Source: Bradyrhizobium mercantei
Lineage (GTDB): Bacteria; Pseudomonadota; Alphaproteobacteria; Rhizobiales; Xanthobacteraceae
Direction of reading: 5' to 3'
NCBI RefSeq assembly: GCF_001982635.1
Contig: NZ_MKFI01000006.1
Coordinates: forward strand, 586,582 to 650,581
DNA length: 64,000 bases
A program made the translations under genes and the position numbers. This document shows positions 40,651 to 49,965 of this stretch, one piece after another; positions within the stretch are counted from its first letter, which is position 1; each line of letters starts with the position of its first letter. The notes below the pieces were generated by a model. The model searched no databases. It was not told the origin of the DNA and saw nothing but the letters and a program-made list of their open reading frames with translations.

Positions 40651-40776
40651 GATGTCGTCCCGGCGAAGGCCGGGACCCATAACCCCAAATATTGATTGTT
40701 GCGCGACGCTGGGGCCACCCTTCCGTTCACAACCAAACTCGGTGGTAATGGGTCCCGGCCTTCGCCGGGACGACAC
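40651..40776. repeat. Palindromic repeat (GTCCCGGCGAAGGCCGGGAC family), copy 2
   Basis: Outer arms GTCGTCCCGGCGAAGGCCGG and CCGGCCTTCGCCGGGACGAC are perfect inverses. The centre (CCCATAACC, GCGACGCTGGGGCCAC, GTAATGGGTCCC) matches the element at 36721 in reverse orientation. It fills the space between the convergent SIMPL and MBL-fold genes. Confidence 0.82.
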
Positions 40777-40779
40777 CTC

Positions 40780-41844
40780 TTAAATCTCGAACACCTGGCC
40801 CGGCTTCAGCGTCAAAAACCTCTCGCGCGGCACCTTGGCTGCATCGAGCGCTTGGCCGAGCGCGATCGCGGGCGCGTCGATTGCCTCGTCGGTTAGCTGG
40901 AACGTGCCGTGGTGATGCGCCAGCGCTTGGGCCGCGCCGCAATCGGCCAGCGCCTTCACGGCATCCTCCGGATTCATGTGCTGGTCGCGCATGAACCAGC
41001 GCGGCTCGTAGGCGCCGATCGGCAGGATCGCGAGCCTTAAGGGTCCGTGCGCCTCGGCAACCCGGCGGAAATGCCGGCCGTCGCCATAGCCGGAATCGCA
41101 GACGATGTAGAGCTTGCCGGCCGGCGTCTCCAGCACGAAGCTCGCCCACAGCGCCTTGTTGCGATCGAACAGGCCGCGCGCCGACCAGTGCCGCGTCGGC
41201 ACCAGCGTCGCGGCAACGCCGCCTCCGAGTTCGACGCGTTGGTGCCAGTCGAACGCCTCGGCCTTGATCGCGGCATCGGCGGCACGCATCGTGACATCGT
41301 TGCCGAGCGGCGTGATCACGCGCGGCGCAAATGCGGCATTGAGCTTCGACAGCGTCGCGACGTCGAGATGGTCGTAATGGCCGTGCGACACCAGCACGAC
41401 GTCGATCCGGGGCAGCTTGTCGAAAGCAATGCCGGGATCGTTGTGCCGCTTGGGACCTGCGAAGCTGAACGGCGAGGCGCGCATCGACCAGACCGGATCG
41501 ACCAGGATGTTGAGGCCGGTGGTCTGGATCAGCCAGCTGGCGTGCCCGACGAAGCAGAACCGCACTTTGTCGCCATCGACCCGGGGCGGCGGCGTATCGG
41601 CATAGGGGCTCGGCGCCCATTCCGGCCAGACCGCCCGCTTGCGGCCGCCGCCGAACTGCCAGCGCAGCACCTCGCCGAGCGACTTCGGCGGCGAGCCGTC
41701 GGGGTCGAAGAAGTGCAGGCCGTCGAAGTGATCCGAGACGGGGCCGTCGTAGGTTTTCATGGTAGTCATCCAGATCGAGGGCACGCCGAGCGCGGCGGCG
41801 GCTCCGGTCAAGGTTGCGAGAACGCGGCGGCGGGTGATGGGCAA
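40780..41844 (-). CDS. MBL-fold metallo-hydrolase (NAPE-PLD/RomA-like) with Tat-type signal
   Basis: 354-aa metallo-beta-lactamase-fold protein of the UlaG/RomA/NAPE-PLD-like group. Metal motif SHGHYDHLD (HxHxDH), the strand GLNILVDPVWS before it, and later His/Asp residues (CDSGYGDGRHF). The N-terminus carries TRRRVLATL and a hydrophobic stretch, as in twin-arginine signals, so export is likely. The start is TTG at 41844 with GGGAA six bases upstream; a later Met would remove the signal. Substrate unknown. Confidence 0.86.
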   Translation of the reverse strand: MPITRRRVLATLTGAAAALGVPSIWMTTMKTYDGPVSDHFDGLHFFDPDGSPPKSLGEVLRWQFGGGRKRAVWPEWAPSPYADTPPPRVDGDKVRFCFVGHASWLIQTTGLNILVDPVWSMRASPFSFAGPKRHNDPGIAFDKLPRIDVVLVSHGHYDHLDVATLSKLNAAFAPRVITPLGNDVTMRAADAAIKAEAFDWHQRVELGGGVAATLVPTRHWSARGLFDRNKALWASFVLETPAGKLYIVCDSGYGDGRHFRRVAEAHGPLRLAILPIGAYEPRWFMRDQHMNPEDAVKALADCGAAQALAHHHGTFQLTDEAIDAPAIALGQALDAAKVPRERFLTLKPGQVFEI

Positions 41845-42234
41845 GCGGGTTCCCGAATAGGAGGCAGGCTCCGCTTATATGGGTGGCGGTGGCGAATTCG
41901 GAACCGACACGGCAAATCCATACAATTTCAGATACTTACGTCATAACCCGCGCGAATTGCGGCGAAACTTTCCTTGACTTTGCCTCCCCGGCAGCGTTTA
42001 ACGCCGCCACTTTCTCGGAAAGCTCCGTCTTTTCGACCCGCCGACTGGTCCTGGAGACCAGAGGCCAACGCCCGACAGCGCGATGCGCCCTCGGGCGCGA
42101 AAGTGTTTGGACCATCGTCTTGGTACGCCGTCTTGGCACGGTGCCGAGGCGGACTATGTGGTCATCACGCGCAAACGCGCGGGGATGGCCCGAAGCGAGT
42201 GGCGCGCTCACGGGCGCAACGAAGGACAACGGCA
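41845..42234. other. 390-bp leader and promoter region of ffh
   Basis: No gene is supported here. It contains the putative sigma-70 promoter at 41974-42002, then about 230 bases of leader with several GC-rich hairpins (GGCACGGTGCC near 42140, GCGCAAACGCGCG near 42165) and the ffh SD GAAGGA at 42221-42226. Frames that extend ffh upstream lack similarity to the family. Confidence 0.5.
41974..42002 (+). promoter_or_regulatory. Putative sigma-70 promoter of ffh
   Basis: TTGACT (41974-41979), a 17-bp spacer and TTTAAC (41997-42002) give a good housekeeping-type promoter 230 bases before the ffh start codon. Confidence 0.5.
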
Positions 42235-43782
42235 TTGTTCGACAATCTGTCGGAACGGCTTGGTGGCATTCTCGATCGTCTGACGGGGCGCGGCGCGCTG
42301 ACCGAAAAGGACGTCGATGCCGCGATGCGCGAGGTGCGCCGCGCGCTGCTCGAAGCCGACGTCGCGCTCGAGGTGGTCCGCAGTTTCATCGACCGGGTCC
42401 GCGAGCAGGCGATCGGCGCCACCGTCGTCAAGTCGGTGACGCCGGGCCAGATGGTGGTCAAGATCGTCCATGACGAGCTGGTCGCCACGCTCGGCTCCGA
42501 CGGCCAGACCATCGACATCAACTCCGTGCCCCCGGTGCCGATCATGATGGTCGGCCTGCAAGGCTCCGGTAAGACCACCACCACCGCCAAGCTCGCGCGC
42601 CGCATGGTCCAGCGCGACAAGCGCAAGGTGCTGATGGCCTCGCTCGACGTCTACCGCCCGGCGGCGATGGAGCAGCTCGCGGTGCTCGGCCGCGACCTCG
42701 ACATTCCGACGTTGCCGATCGTCGCCGGTCAGATGCCGCCGCAGATCGCCAAGCGCGCGCTGGAGGCCGGCAAGCTCGGCGGCTACGACGTGGTGCTGCT
42801 CGACACCGCCGGCCGCACCACGCTCGACGAAGACATGATGAAGGAGGCGGCCGAGATCAAAGCCGCCGCCAACCCGCATGAAGTGCTGCTGGTGGCGGAC
42901 AGCCTCACCGGCCAGGATGCGGTCAACCTCGCGCGCTCGTTCGACGAGCGCGTCGGCCTCACCGGCATCGTGCTGACGCGCGTCGACGGCGACGGCCGCG
43001 GCGGCGCCGCGCTGTCGATGCGCGCGGTCACCGGCAAGCCGATCAAGCTGATCGGTACCGGCGAAAAGACCGACGCGCTGGAGGATTTCCATCCGAGCCG
43101 CATCGCCGGCCGCATCCTCGGCATGGGCGACGTCGTCTCGCTGGTCGAGAAGGCCGCCGCCAATATCGACGCCGAGAAGGCCGCGCGCACCGCCGAGCGG
43201 ATGCGCAAGGGTCAGTTCGACCTCAACGACATGCGCGAGCAGCTGCAGCAGATGGCCAACATGGGCGGCATCGGTGGCCTGATGGGCATGATGCCCGGCA
43301 TCTCCAAGATGAAGAACCAGATCGCGGCGGCCGGCATCGACGACAAGATCCTGAAGCGCCAGGTCGCGATCATCGATTCGATGACGCGGCAGGAGCGCAA
43401 GAACCCGGATCTCCTGAAGGCGAGCCGCAAGAAGCGCATCGCGGCCGGCGCCGGCCAGAGCGTCGAGCACGTCAACAAGCTCCTGAAGATGCACCGGAAC
43501 ATGGCCGACATGATGAAGGCCATGGGAAGCGGCAAGCGCGGCCCGCTTGCCGGCATCGCGCAGGCGATGGGCTTTGGCGGCGGCATGAAGCCCCCCTCGG
43601 CCGAGGAGATGAAGGCGATGGCCGAGAAGATGCAGGGCGGCGCCGGCGGCGGCCTGCCGAACCTGCCGAAGGATTTGCCCGCAGGACTGCGCGGCGGATT
43701 GCCGAACGTGCCCGGCCTGACCGGGCTTTCCGGCAAGCCGATGCTGCCGGGCCTCGGCGGCTTCCCGGGCAAGAAGAAATGA
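42235..43782 (+). CDS. ffh: Signal recognition particle protein Ffh
   Basis: 515-aa SRP54 GTPase that binds signal sequences and 4.5S RNA. N domain from LFDNLSERLGGIL; G domain with GLQGSGKTTTTAKLA, DTAGRTTLDED and TRVDGDGRGG; Met-rich M domain after about residue 300, with a Gly/Met/Pro-rich tail ending in PGKKK. The start is TTG at 42235, eight bases after GAAGGA and exactly at the family N-terminus. Followed by rpsP and rimM, the usual order. Confidence 0.97.
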   Translation: MFDNLSERLGGILDRLTGRGALTEKDVDAAMREVRRALLEADVALEVVRSFIDRVREQAIGATVVKSVTPGQMVVKIVHDELVATLGSDGQTIDINSVPPVPIMMVGLQGSGKTTTTAKLARRMVQRDKRKVLMASLDVYRPAAMEQLAVLGRDLDIPTLPIVAGQMPPQIAKRALEAGKLGGYDVVLLDTAGRTTLDEDMMKEAAEIKAAANPHEVLLVADSLTGQDAVNLARSFDERVGLTGIVLTRVDGDGRGGAALSMRAVTGKPIKLIGTGEKTDALEDFHPSRIAGRILGMGDVVSLVEKAAANIDAEKAARTAERMRKGQFDLNDMREQLQQMANMGGIGGLMGMMPGISKMKNQIAAAGIDDKILKRQVAIIDSMTRQERKNPDLLKASRKKRIAAGAGQSVEHVNKLLKMHRNMADMMKAMGSGKRGPLAGIAQAMGFGGGMKPPSAEEMKAMAEKMQGGAGGGLPNLPKDLPAGLRGGLPNVPGLTGLSGKPMLPGLGGFPGKKK

Positions 43783-43864
43783 GGAATTCGTCGCGACGGC
43801 TCCGATGCCGGCGCGGCGCGGAATACCAATCAACCGAACACACCGTACTTTTAAGGAGAACTAG

Positions 43865-44197
43865 ATGTCCGTTGTTATCCGCCTCGCTCGCGCAGGCACC
43901 AAGAAGCGTCCGGTCTATCACGTCGTCGTCGCCGACTCGCGCTTCCCGCGCGATGGCCGCTTCATCGAGCGTCTCGGCCACTTCAACCCGCTGCTGCCGA
44001 AGGACAACGAGGCCCGCCTGAAGCTCGACATGGACAAGGTGAAGGCCTGGCTTGCCAAGGGCGCGCAGCCGTCGGATCGCGTGACCCGCTTCCTCGATGC
44101 CGCCGGCGTCAAGAAGCGCGCGCCGCGCAACAATCCCGAGAAGGCCGTGCCGCGCAAGGAGCGCAAGGCGCAGGCCGAAGCCGCCGCCAAGGCATAG
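43865..44197 (+). CDS. rpsP: 30S ribosomal protein S16
   Basis: 110-aa S16. N-terminus SVVIRLARAGTKKRPVYHVV and the segment FIERLGHFNPL are diagnostic; the C-terminal extension is Lys/Arg/Ala-rich, as in other alphaproteobacteria. Strong SD AAGGAG at 43853-43858. It lies 82 bp after ffh and 17 bp before rimM. Confidence 0.98.
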   Translation: MSVVIRLARAGTKKRPVYHVVVADSRFPRDGRFIERLGHFNPLLPKDNEARLKLDMDKVKAWLAKGAQPSDRVTRFLDAAGVKKRAPRNNPEKAVPRKERKAQAEAAAKA

Positions 44198-44214
44198 ACT
44201 GAACGGCGACCACG

Positions 44215-44736
44215 GTGGCTGCACCGGTCTGTGTCGCCCGTATCGGCGCTGCGCATGGTGTGCGCGGCGCCGTCCGGCTGTGGACCTTCACCGAAGATCC
44301 GCTGGCCGTGAAGGACTACGGCCCGCTGATGACCAAGGACGGCTCGCGCCAGTTCGAGGTCACGCATGCGCGCGAGGCCAAGGACCATCTGGTGGTGACG
44401 CTGAAGGGCGTCGCCACGCGCGATGATGCCGAACGGCTCAACGGCATCGAGCTCTACGTGCCGCGCGACCGGCTGCCGGAAACCGACGACGGCGAATATT
44501 ACCACACCGACCTGATCGGGCTCGCCGCGGTGACGACGGCAGAGCAGCCGCTCGGCAAGGTGATCGCGATCCATAATTTCGGCGCCGGCGACATCATCGA
44601 GATCGCTCCGCCGCAGGGCGCGACGATGCTGCTGCCCTTCACCAACGCCGTGGTGCCGACGGTCGATCTCGACGCCGGCCGCGTGGTGATCGAGCTGCCG
44701 CAGGAGATCGACGGCGACGATCCGTCGGCAGCCTGA
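44215..44736 (+). CDS. rimM: 16S rRNA processing protein RimM
   Basis: 173-aa ribosome-maturation factor for the 30S head that binds S19. The N-terminal RimM domain begins VCVARIGAAHGVRGAVRLWTF; the PRC-barrel domain covers about 95-170 (YYHTDLIGL and PFTNAVVP). GTG start at 44215. Normally followed by trmD, but here the next gene is a convergent LysR gene 12 bp away; trmD is 5.3 kb further on. Confidence 0.95.
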   Translation: MAAPVCVARIGAAHGVRGAVRLWTFTEDPLAVKDYGPLMTKDGSRQFEVTHAREAKDHLVVTLKGVATRDDAERLNGIELYVPRDRLPETDDGEYYHTDLIGLAAVTTAEQPLGKVIAIHNFGAGDIIEIAPPQGATMLLPFTNAVVPTVDLDAGRVVIELPQEIDGDDPSAA

Positions 44737-44748
44737 TCGAGAAAATCT

Positions 44749-45660
44749 TCAACCAGTCGCCCGGCCCTGCTGCTCCAGCCAGTCGCAGAACACCGCGCTG
44801 TGCGGATCGTTGCTGCGGCCCGCCGGGAAGTAAGCGAAGTAGCTGCGCGCCGGCAGGCTGACGTCCGGAAACGGCGTCACCAGACGCCCGGCGGCCAGAT
44901 CGTCGGCGATCAGCGCCGTCGGGCCCATCGCGACGCCGAGCCCATCCAGCGCGGCCTGGATGGTCAGATAGAAATGATCGAAGGTCAGCGCGGCCTTCGG
45001 CTCCAGCGCGGAATGCCCGGCCTCGGTGAGCCAGTCACGCCACAACCGCGGCATCGACGTGACATGCAGCAGCGTGTGCTTTGAGAGATCCGCGATCTCA
45101 CGGAGCGGCTGTTGCTCAAGCAGCGACGGATTGCACACCGGCAATCTCCGCTCCGACACCAGGAAGCGCGACGAGAAGCCGTGGAAGGTATCGGGCCCGC
45201 CGCGGATCACAACGTCGAATGATTCAGGCAGCGCGTCCACGGGATCGTTCGACGTGCTCAAGCGCACCTCAATGTCCGGATGCTCGGCACGAAACCGGCT
45301 CATCCGCGGCAACAGCCAGCGCAGGCTGAAGGTCGCGAGCGCATTGACGCGCAACACCGCGACCGCTGTATCGTCGCGCCGCGCGCGATGCTGCTGCACG
45401 GCGGCCGAGATCCGGTCGAGCGCCGGCGCGAATTCCGCAAGCAAGGCCGCGCCCGCCGGCGTCAGCACCACGCGGCGAACCGAGCGCCGGAACAGCGCCG
45501 GCGCGCCTAGCCATTCCTCGAGCAGCCGGATCTGCTGGCTGACCGCGCCATGGGTCACGCTGAGCTCGGCGGCGGCTTCCTTGAAGCTGCCGAGCCGCGC
45601 CGCGGCCTCGAAGGCGCGGACCGCATTGAGCGGCGGCAGGCTACGGCGTGGGACGAACAT
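44749..45660 (-). CDS. LysR family transcriptional regulator (GcvA-like)
   Basis: 303-aa LysR regulator. Winged-helix DNA-binding domain at residues 8-66 (PPLNAVRAFEAAARLGSFKE, VTHGAVSQQIRLLE) and a periplasmic-binding-type effector domain after about 95. The GcvA-like N-terminus is clear; the effector is unknown. Divergent from the MFS gene, whose spacer (45661-45831) is the likely operator region. Part of the accessory block between rimM and trmD. Confidence 0.9.
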   Translation of the reverse strand: MFVPRRSLPPLNAVRAFEAAARLGSFKEAAAELSVTHGAVSQQIRLLEEWLGAPALFRRSVRRVVLTPAGAALLAEFAPALDRISAAVQQHRARRDDTAVAVLRVNALATFSLRWLLPRMSRFRAEHPDIEVRLSTSNDPVDALPESFDVVIRGGPDTFHGFSSRFLVSERRLPVCNPSLLEQQPLREIADLSKHTLLHVTSMPRLWRDWLTEAGHSALEPKAALTFDHFYLTIQAALDGLGVAMGPTALIADDLAAGRLVTPFPDVSLPARSYFAYFPAGRSNDPHSAVFCDWLEQQGRATG

Positions 45661-45831
45661 GATCCCCCAATACCAGATTTTCTAACGCATGATCCGATTA
45701 TTACTGATTTGTGACAGCAGCCCAAGCGGCGCATATTGCCAGGCAAGCCACTCACATAGTTCTATTTTCTGAGGCGCGCCTCCGATGCCCTTCCGTTCAA
45801 ACTTTAGATTTTCTTGCGCCAGAGGCTGGCG

Positions 45832-47040
45832 ATGAGCGTGTCCGTGGAAGCCGGCACCTCCCATCCCGCCGACGGCCGGGCGACCCGCACGCTGACGGTG
45901 ACCGGGCTCAACCACGCCCTCCACGACGGCTACACCGACCTGATCTACGTGCTGCTGCCGGTCTGGCAGGCCGAATTCGCGCTGAGCTATGGGCTGCTGG
46001 CGCTGCTGCGCGGGCTCTATGCCGGGGCCATGGCCGGCTTGCAGATTCCGGTCGGGCGCATCGCAGAGCGGATCGACGGCAAGATCATCCTGATCGCAGG
46101 CACGGCGCTGTCGGCGCTCGGCTATGTGTGCGCCGGATTCTCCGGCGGCGTCATCGGCCTCGGCCTCGCGCTCGCACTGTCAGGCGCGGGCTCGAGCACG
46201 CAGCATCCGATCGCATCGGTCGCGGTGTCGCGTGCCTATGGCACGGCGGCGCGTGGGCCGCTCGGCATCTACAATTTCTCGGGCGATCTCGGCAAGGCCG
46301 CGATCCCGGCTGCAACCTCTATCCTGCTCGTGATCATGTCGTGGCGGCACGCGCTGCTCGTGCTCGCGTTGGCAGGCTTGCTCGTCGCAGCCTGCATCGC
46401 GCTCTGGATGCCGCCGGTCGGCAAGGGTGCCGAGCACAAGGCGGCGGCATCACGCAGCGAAGGCACAGGCGGCGGCTTTCCCTGGCTGCTCGCGATCGGA
46501 ATTCTCGACACCGCGGTCAGGATGGGGTTCCTCACCTTCCTGCCGTTCCTGTTGCGCGACAAGGGCGCCGCGCTGCCGACCAACGGCCTTGCGCTGGCGC
46601 TGGTCTTTATCGGCGGCGCGGCAGGGAAATTCACCTGCGGCTGGCTCGGCGCGCGGGTCGGCACGCTGCGCACCGTCCTGATCACCGAAGGCGGCACGGC
46701 GGTGCTGATCGTTGCCGTGCTGCTGTTGCCGCTCGCACCAGCCATTGTGCTGCTGCCGCTGCTCGGCGTGATGCTCAACGGCACGTCATCGGTGCTCTAT
46801 GGCACGGTGCCGGAGCTGACGCCGGCGCATCAGGCCGAGCGCGCCTTCGCGCTGTTCTACACGGGGACGATCGGATCAGGCGCGATCGCGCCCGTGCTCT
46901 ATGGCCTGCTGGGCGATGCGCTCGGCCCGACGCTCGCCACCGCGGCGACCGCACTCACGGCACTGGCGATCTGTCCGCTTGCCGTCGCGCTGGCGCAGCA
47001 TCTCAAGGACGAAGCCGCCGCGCGCCGCGCCGGCGCCTGA
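45832..47040 (+). CDS. MFS transporter
   Basis: 402-aa major facilitator permease with about twelve hydrophobic helices. Motifs include GLQIPVGRIAERIDGK (motif A-like, loop 2-3) and PTLATAATALTAL near the end. Fosmidomycin-resistance/FsrA-like transporters resemble it in the N-terminus (NHALHDGYTDLIYVLLP), so drug or small-metabolite export is likely. The start at 45832 has AGAGG six bases upstream. Divergent from the LysR gene, which probably controls it. Confidence 0.88.
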   Translation: MSVSVEAGTSHPADGRATRTLTVTGLNHALHDGYTDLIYVLLPVWQAEFALSYGLLALLRGLYAGAMAGLQIPVGRIAERIDGKIILIAGTALSALGYVCAGFSGGVIGLGLALALSGAGSSTQHPIASVAVSRAYGTAARGPLGIYNFSGDLGKAAIPAATSILLVIMSWRHALLVLALAGLLVAACIALWMPPVGKGAEHKAAASRSEGTGGGFPWLLAIGILDTAVRMGFLTFLPFLLRDKGAALPTNGLALALVFIGGAAGKFTCGWLGARVGTLRTVLITEGGTAVLIVAVLLLPLAPAIVLLPLLGVMLNGTSSVLYGTVPELTPAHQAERAFALFYTGTIGSGAIAPVLYGLLGDALGPTLATAATALTALAICPLAVALAQHLKDEAAARRAGA

Positions 47041-47141
47041 CGGCAGGCGCAGCCAACTTTGCAGCGTCGGTCTGGCGCCGTCCCTGCTGCGCAATACATA
47101 ATCCGTTGCGTCGATGGGGACGACCAACGGAAAGCACAACC

Positions 47142-48224
47142 ATGACAAGCACCCACAAGGCCTGGCGGCTGCACGCCCACAATGATCTGCGCTTCGAGGA
47201 TGTCGCGACGCCGAGGCCGGAGCCCGATGGCGTCGTGGTCCGGATCGAAGCCGGCATGGTGCTGTCCTATACCAACAAGCTCTTGTCCGGCGCGCTGCCC
47301 TACAGCCTTCCGCCGATGCCGTTCGTGCCGGGCACCAACGCGATCGCGCGTGTCGTCGCCGTCGGCGACAACGTCTCGCATGTGCGGAGCGGCGACCGCG
47401 TATTCCTCAGTCCGCATCTGCGCGGCGACGTTCCGGATCGCGATCCGCCGCAGATCCTGATCGGCCTCACCGCAACGGTGACGACGCCGGAGGCGCTCGC
47501 CTTGCAGGCGCGCTGGCGCGACGGCGTATTCGCCGAGATCGCGCACTGGCCGGCCGCCTGCGTCACGCCGCTTGCCAATCTCGACGACACGCCGGCGACC
47601 GAACTGATCGGGCTGGCCAAACTGATCGTGCCGTTCGGCGGCTTGCAGCGCTCCGGCCTGCGCGGCGGGCAGACCATCATCATCAACGGAGCCACCGGCT
47701 ATTTCGGTTCGGGCGGCGTGATGCTCGCAGTCGCGATGGGCGCAGGCCGCGTCGTCGCCGTCGGCCGCAAGGAGGCCGCGCTCGAGCAATTGCGCGATAC
47801 ATTCGGCCCGCGCGTCATTCCCGCTGTCGTCAGCGGCGATGCCGCAGCCGATCTGCAGACCATCCGCCGCGCCGCCGGCGGCAGCGCCGATGTCGCGCTC
47901 GATCTGCTCGGCGCCGCCAAGAGCACCTCGACGACGCTCTCCTGCCTGCGCGCGCTCCGGCGGGGCGGCCGGCTGGTGCTGATGGGCAGCGCCGAGGTGC
48001 CGCTTGAGCTCTCGTTCCGCGAGATGCTGGCCAACGACTGGGAGGTGGTCGGGCAGTTCATGTACGACCGCACGGCGCCGGGCCAGCTCGCCGGCCTCGC
48101 CGCGGAGGGCCTACTCGATCTGCGCAGGATCAATGTCGTGACCTTTGCGCTTGCCGACTTCCGCCGCGCGGTGGACGCGGCCGCCATGATGCAGAGCCTC
48201 GATCTCACGGCCGTGGTGCCGTAA
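47142..48224 (+). CDS. Zinc-type alcohol dehydrogenase / quinone oxidoreductase (MDR family)
   Basis: 360-aa medium-chain dehydrogenase/reductase. N-terminal GroES-like domain (FVPGTNAIARVVAVGDNV) and a Rossmann domain around NGATGYFGSGGVMLAVAMGAG. The catalytic zinc ligands Cys/His are not obvious, so it fits the zinc-free quinone-oxidoreductase branch better. The ATG at 47142 lies 101 bp after the MFS stop, so co-transcription is likely. Substrate unknown. Confidence 0.86.
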   Translation: MTSTHKAWRLHAHNDLRFEDVATPRPEPDGVVVRIEAGMVLSYTNKLLSGALPYSLPPMPFVPGTNAIARVVAVGDNVSHVRSGDRVFLSPHLRGDVPDRDPPQILIGLTATVTTPEALALQARWRDGVFAEIAHWPAACVTPLANLDDTPATELIGLAKLIVPFGGLQRSGLRGGQTIIINGATGYFGSGGVMLAVAMGAGRVVAVGRKEAALEQLRDTFGPRVIPAVVSGDAAADLQTIRRAAGGSADVALDLLGAAKSTSTTLSCLRALRRGGRLVLMGSAEVPLELSFREMLANDWEVVGQFMYDRTAPGQLAGLAAEGLLDLRRINVVTFALADFRRAVDAAAMMQSLDLTAVVP

Positions 48225-48399
48225 CCCGCAATCAGAGTGTCACATTAAATTTAGGCAAGGTCGCAGCCGGGCTGCGGACAGGTGCTTGCACCCCTTTTGG
48301 GGTTCAGGCACGCTAGGGTTGTTTGGACAAGCCTTACACCAACCTTACACGACGCTGGATTTCGTCCATCGTTGATTTCCTGGGTATCAGAGACATTCA

Positions 48400-49095
48400 A
48401 TGTTGCGCAGCACCGTCTTCGCGACCATCGGCCTCCTTGCCGCGGTCGGTCCCCTTTCCGCCCAGACCCCAGCCCAATCGCCCCCGGCGGCTCCACCGCC
48501 GGCGGCCGCCGAAGCACCGAACGCCCCGGAGCCGATGGAAGACGTTCAGACCGGTGATCACTGGACCTACCAGCTGCGGGACGACATCACGGGGGAGATC
48601 AAGTCGACCATCACCAACACCGTAACCGACGCCTCGGCTTCCGAGATCAACATCCGGTTCTCGCTGCTTGGGAATCCGCAGGTCGGCTACCAGACATTTG
48701 ACCGCAGCTGGAATCTGACGAACAGCGGCATCTGGCGTTTCTCACCCAATGACGGCACCGGGATTCGGGCCCCGCTCACGGTGGGCAAGAGCTGGTCACT
48801 CAAAAACACCGCGCTCAATACCAAGGCCGGCAACAATCTGAAGCGTTCCGGGACTGCCAAGGTCGTCGCACAGGAAAGCATCACGACCAGTGCCGGCACG
48901 TTCGACACGTTCAAGATCGAAATCTCCCTTCAGGAAGAGAACGCCGCCGATCCGACCAAGAAGCTGCAGATGGTGCAGCAGACCTGGTACGCACCGGCGA
49001 TCGATCACTGGGTGAAGCGCAGCACGGTCATGCGTTCGGACGGAAATGTCCGGGACAAGACCACGGTGGAGCTGGTCGAGTATGGCCGCCGCTAG
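48400..49095 (+). CDS. Secreted hypothetical protein, tandem paralogue 1
   Basis: 231-aa exported protein with no family I recognise. The signal peptide ends near residue 22 (PLSAQ); a Pro/Ala-rich stretch follows, then a beta-rich domain from about 48. Strings shared with its neighbour: GDHWTYQLRDDITG, FDRSWNL, DGTGIRAPLTVGKSWS, KVVAQESITTSAGTFDTFKI, TWYAPAIDHWVKR. A DUF3108-like fold is conceivable but not established. Weak SD. Confidence 0.75.
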   Translation: MLRSTVFATIGLLAAVGPLSAQTPAQSPPAAPPPAAAEAPNAPEPMEDVQTGDHWTYQLRDDITGEIKSTITNTVTDASASEINIRFSLLGNPQVGYQTFDRSWNLTNSGIWRFSPNDGTGIRAPLTVGKSWSLKNTALNTKAGNNLKRSGTAKVVAQESITTSAGTFDTFKIEISLQEENAADPTKKLQMVQQTWYAPAIDHWVKRSTVMRSDGNVRDKTTVELVEYGRR

Positions 49096-49162
49096 CTCCG
49101 CCGATCAATCCATGCGCCAAACAGACCACGCCGGTCGCTGGCAGCGTTCACAAGGGATGGCA

Positions 49163-49846
49163 ATGCTTCGCTACGCCGTAATCGGGATGATCGGCCTGTT
49201 CGCCAGCCAGGCCATGGCGCAACAAGCAGCAGGTGGCGCCGAAGCGTCACCTCCGCCGGCTTCGACCGCCAAACCGGTCGTCGCAATGGAGCAGCCATTG
49301 CCGGGCGACAATTGGACCTACGAAGTGCGGGACGAAATCACGGGAAAGGTCGGCGCGACCCGCGAGATCGTGATCACCGAGGTCACACCCGCGGACATCA
49401 GTGCGCGCTCCAAGGATCTGGTCTCCTCCAGGACGATCCCCATCGTCTATGACCGGTCCTGGAATTTGCTCGTCTCCGGGGACTGGAAGTACTCACCCCA
49501 TGACGGCACGGGAATCCAGACGCCGCTCGCCGTCGGCAAGACCTGGAGCTCTCGAACCAACAGCCTCAACACCGCAGGCGGCTCTGCCTGGACCCGGACG
49601 GGCAATGCAAAAGTCGTGGCCCAGGAAAGCGTGACCACGAAGGCCGGCACGTTCGAGACGTTCAAGATCGAAGCCAAATTTTCGAGCCGCAACGTCAAGG
49701 ACCCAACCAGGGCCAGCGAGCTGACGACGGAAACCTGGTACGCCCCCGCGATCGACCATTGGGTCAAGCGCGTAGAGGTCATTCGCATCGACAAGCGCCT
49801 GCAGAGCAACAACACGCTCGAGCTCGTTGCATACGGCCGGAAGTAG
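49163..49846 (+). CDS. Secreted hypothetical protein, tandem paralogue 2
   Basis: 227-aa exported paralogue of the preceding protein. Signal peptide residues 1-19 (ends AMAQQ). Same domain order: GDNWTYEVRDEITG, YDRSWNLL, DGTGIQTPLAVGKTWS, KVVAQESVTTKAGTFETFKI, TWYAPAIDHWVKR. The ATG at 49163 has AAGGGA six bases upstream; the upstream frame overlaps paralogue 1 and is not used. The two genes arose by tandem duplication. No terminator between them was found. Confidence 0.78.
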   Translation: MLRYAVIGMIGLFASQAMAQQAAGGAEASPPPASTAKPVVAMEQPLPGDNWTYEVRDEITGKVGATREIVITEVTPADISARSKDLVSSRTIPIVYDRSWNLLVSGDWKYSPHDGTGIQTPLAVGKTWSSRTNSLNTAGGSAWTRTGNAKVVAQESVTTKAGTFETFKIEAKFSSRNVKDPTRASELTTETWYAPAIDHWVKRVEVIRIDKRLQSNNTLELVAYGRK

Positions 49847-49881
49847 GCCTGGAAGCAAGTAGGCTAGGAAGACCGAGCAAA

Positions 49882-49965
49882 GCGCTTCGGTTCTGAATAA
49901 TCAGAACCGAAGCGCGCTCTCTTCACGCGAACCGTCCGCCTCCGCTTGAACACGCTCATGGCCCC
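49882..49965. repeat. Palindromic intergenic repeat (GGTTCTGAAT family), copy 2
   Basis: Perfect 15-bp inverted repeat GCGCTTCGGTTCTGA (49882-49896) / TCAGAACCGAAGCGC (49901-49915), then CTTCACGCGAACCG and a CTCC tail, matching the element at 3234-3320. It lies just upstream of trmD, at the right edge of the accessory block that separates rimM from trmD. Confidence 0.78.

Noticed and set aside
42208..43833. A 541-codon open frame opposite ffh
   Set aside because: Same cause: a GC-rich antisense shadow, no similarity, no SD, while ffh is complete.
45711..47141. A frame extending the MDR gene upstream across the MFS gene
   Set aside because: It overlaps the MFS gene in another phase and reads as Arg-rich noise; the MDR family starts at 47142.
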